Origin: Pseudomonas oryzihabitans
GTDB taxonomy: Bacteria > Pseudomonadota > Gammaproteobacteria > Pseudomonadales > Pseudomonadaceae
Direction of reading: 5' to 3'
NCBI RefSeq assembly: GCF_001518815.1
Contig: NZ_CP013987.1
Location: 4,610,501 to 4,674,500 of the forward strand
DNA: 64,000 nt
Positions within the stretch are counted from its first letter, which is position 1. Each line of letters begins with the position of its first letter. The notes under the pieces were generated by a model that was not told where the DNA came from, searched no databases, and saw only the letters and a program-made list of their open reading frames with translations. Made by a program: the position numbers and the translations under genes. This document shows positions 63,413 through 64,000 of the stretch, piece after piece.

Positions 63413-64000
63413 TCAGGGACCGCCGACGGCGAAATTCGGCAGGCTGTCCACCGCCTGGGCGAAGCGGAAGGGAATGGACTCGACGGCCTCGCCGGTATTG
63501 CGCTGGACCACGAAATGCAGGTGCGGCCCGGTGCTGCGTCCGGTGTTGCCGGAAGCGGCCAGCGCCTGTCCGGTGCGCACCCACTGCCCTTCGCTGACCT
63601 TGATCGAGCCGCGCTGCAGGTGCAGATAGACGCTCATGGTGCCGTCGTCATGGAGGATGCGGACGAAGTTGCCGGAAGGATGGTTGCCGCGGCCGTCCTG
63701 GCCGGTCTCCACCTCGACCACCTGGCCGCTGCGCGAGACCACGATGGGCGTACCCTCGGGCATGGCAATGTCCACCGCATAGCGACTCTTGGGGGTGTGG
63801 TGGCTGAAACCGCCGCCAGCGCCCTGGCTGACGCTGAAGGGCCCGCCCAGCCAGGGCAAGGGATAGGCGAAGCCCGCGGTGAAGACCGGCGTGGCGCTAC
63901 CCATCAGGGTGGTGAGCTGGGGGGTGTAGCGCTGCGGACGGCTTGGATCGGGGGCGACCAGGGTAGCCAGGCGGGTCAGGCTGCGCGCCGGCAGCACCTT
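63413..64000 (-). CDS. M23 (LytM-type) metallopeptidase, N-terminus beyond the window
   Basis: About 195 C-terminal residues are visible. The catalytic zinc ligands are in SHHTPKSRYAVDIAMPEGTPI and GRSTGPHLHFVVQ, nearly the same as the paralogue at 61347-62234 (also GNFVRI.H.DG..S.YLHL.RGS.KV..G). It is a periplasmic peptidoglycan peptidase by family. The 5' part with the signal peptide is cut by the right edge. The two paralogues bracket the AraC gene, suggesting duplication with insertion or inheritance as a module. Confidence 0.88.
   Translation of the reverse strand, partial: KVLPARSLTRLATLVAPDPSRPQRYTPQLTTLMGSATPVFTAGFAYPLPWLGGPFSVSQGAGGGFSHHTPKSRYAVDIAMPEGTPIVVSRSGQVVEVETGQDGRGNHPSGNFVRILHDDGTMSVYLHLQRGSIKVSEGQWVRTGQALAASGNTGRSTGPHLHFVVQRNTGEAVESIPFRFAQAVDSLPNFAVGGP

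Overview
The window is high-GC, gene-dense gammaproteobacterial chromosome. The protein families (TriABC-type efflux, MetNIQ, KatE, SpoT/RpoZ, the glc operon, HU next to rubredoxin, carbonic anhydrase next to SulP) and the GTAGGAGC and GTAGGTTGGG interspersed repeats point to Pseudomonas sensu lato. That assignment is inference from gene content, not a database match. I see no rRNA, tRNA, prophage, complete insertion sequence or CRISPR array.

Layout. 1-3.8 kb: 5' end of gmk, yicC, then divergent rph, a DUF4870 membrane protein and an O-antigen-ligase-like protein. 3.9-8.0 kb: a galactarate/glucarate catabolic operon (garD, MFS carrier) with its LacI-type regulator and two near-identical 16-bp operators. 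8.0-12.6 kb: repeats, ltaE-pepP, a tiny secreted protein, a LysR regulator. 12.8-18.0 kb: a TriABC-like RND pump with two membrane-fusion lipoproteins. 18.3-20.6 kb: small proteins and gabP. 21.2-25.8 kb: three-subunit gluconate 2-dehydrogenase-type complex and a DUF2268 protease. 26.3-27.4 kb: a small hypothetical and gpmA behind a structured leader. 27.5-31.6 kb: repeats, a YihY protein, a three-gene glycosyltransferase operon. 31.8-39.7 kb: GST, CsbD, glyoxalase, chemoreceptor, carbonic anhydrase plus SulP (probable bicarbonate uptake), HU, rubredoxin. 39.8-46.9 kb: MFS carrier, metNIQ with a second metQ, catalase HPII. 47-50.2 kb: a triple tandem inverted-repeat array, ridA, spoT, rpoZ. 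50.3-57.7 kb: the glycolate operon glcDEFGB with divergent glcC. 57.9-64 kb: CNNM/CorC-type protein, a 7TMR-DISM diguanylate cyclase, and two paralogous M23 peptidases around an AraC regulator.

Genes working together: regulator/operator/operon units are visible for galactarate (LacI; palindromes at 6879 and 6946) and glycolate (GlcC; TGGTCATACCA at 56857 and 56957). Glycolate becomes glyoxylate (GlcDEF), which malate synthase G condenses with acetyl-CoA. Carbonic anhydrase and SulP form an inorganic-carbon pair. SpoT and RpoZ form the (p)ppGpp/RNA-polymerase pair but are detached from gmk, which sits alone with yicC at the left edge.

The most interesting unexplained structure is the gpmA leader (26507-26613). 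A 10-nt segment perfectly complementary to the gpmA Shine-Dalgarno region, an inner 8-bp stem and two mutually exclusive upstream stems suggest translational control of phosphoglycerate mutase. Two orphan intrinsic terminators (12735-12789 on +, 62344-62378 on -) suggest short RNAs or attenuators.
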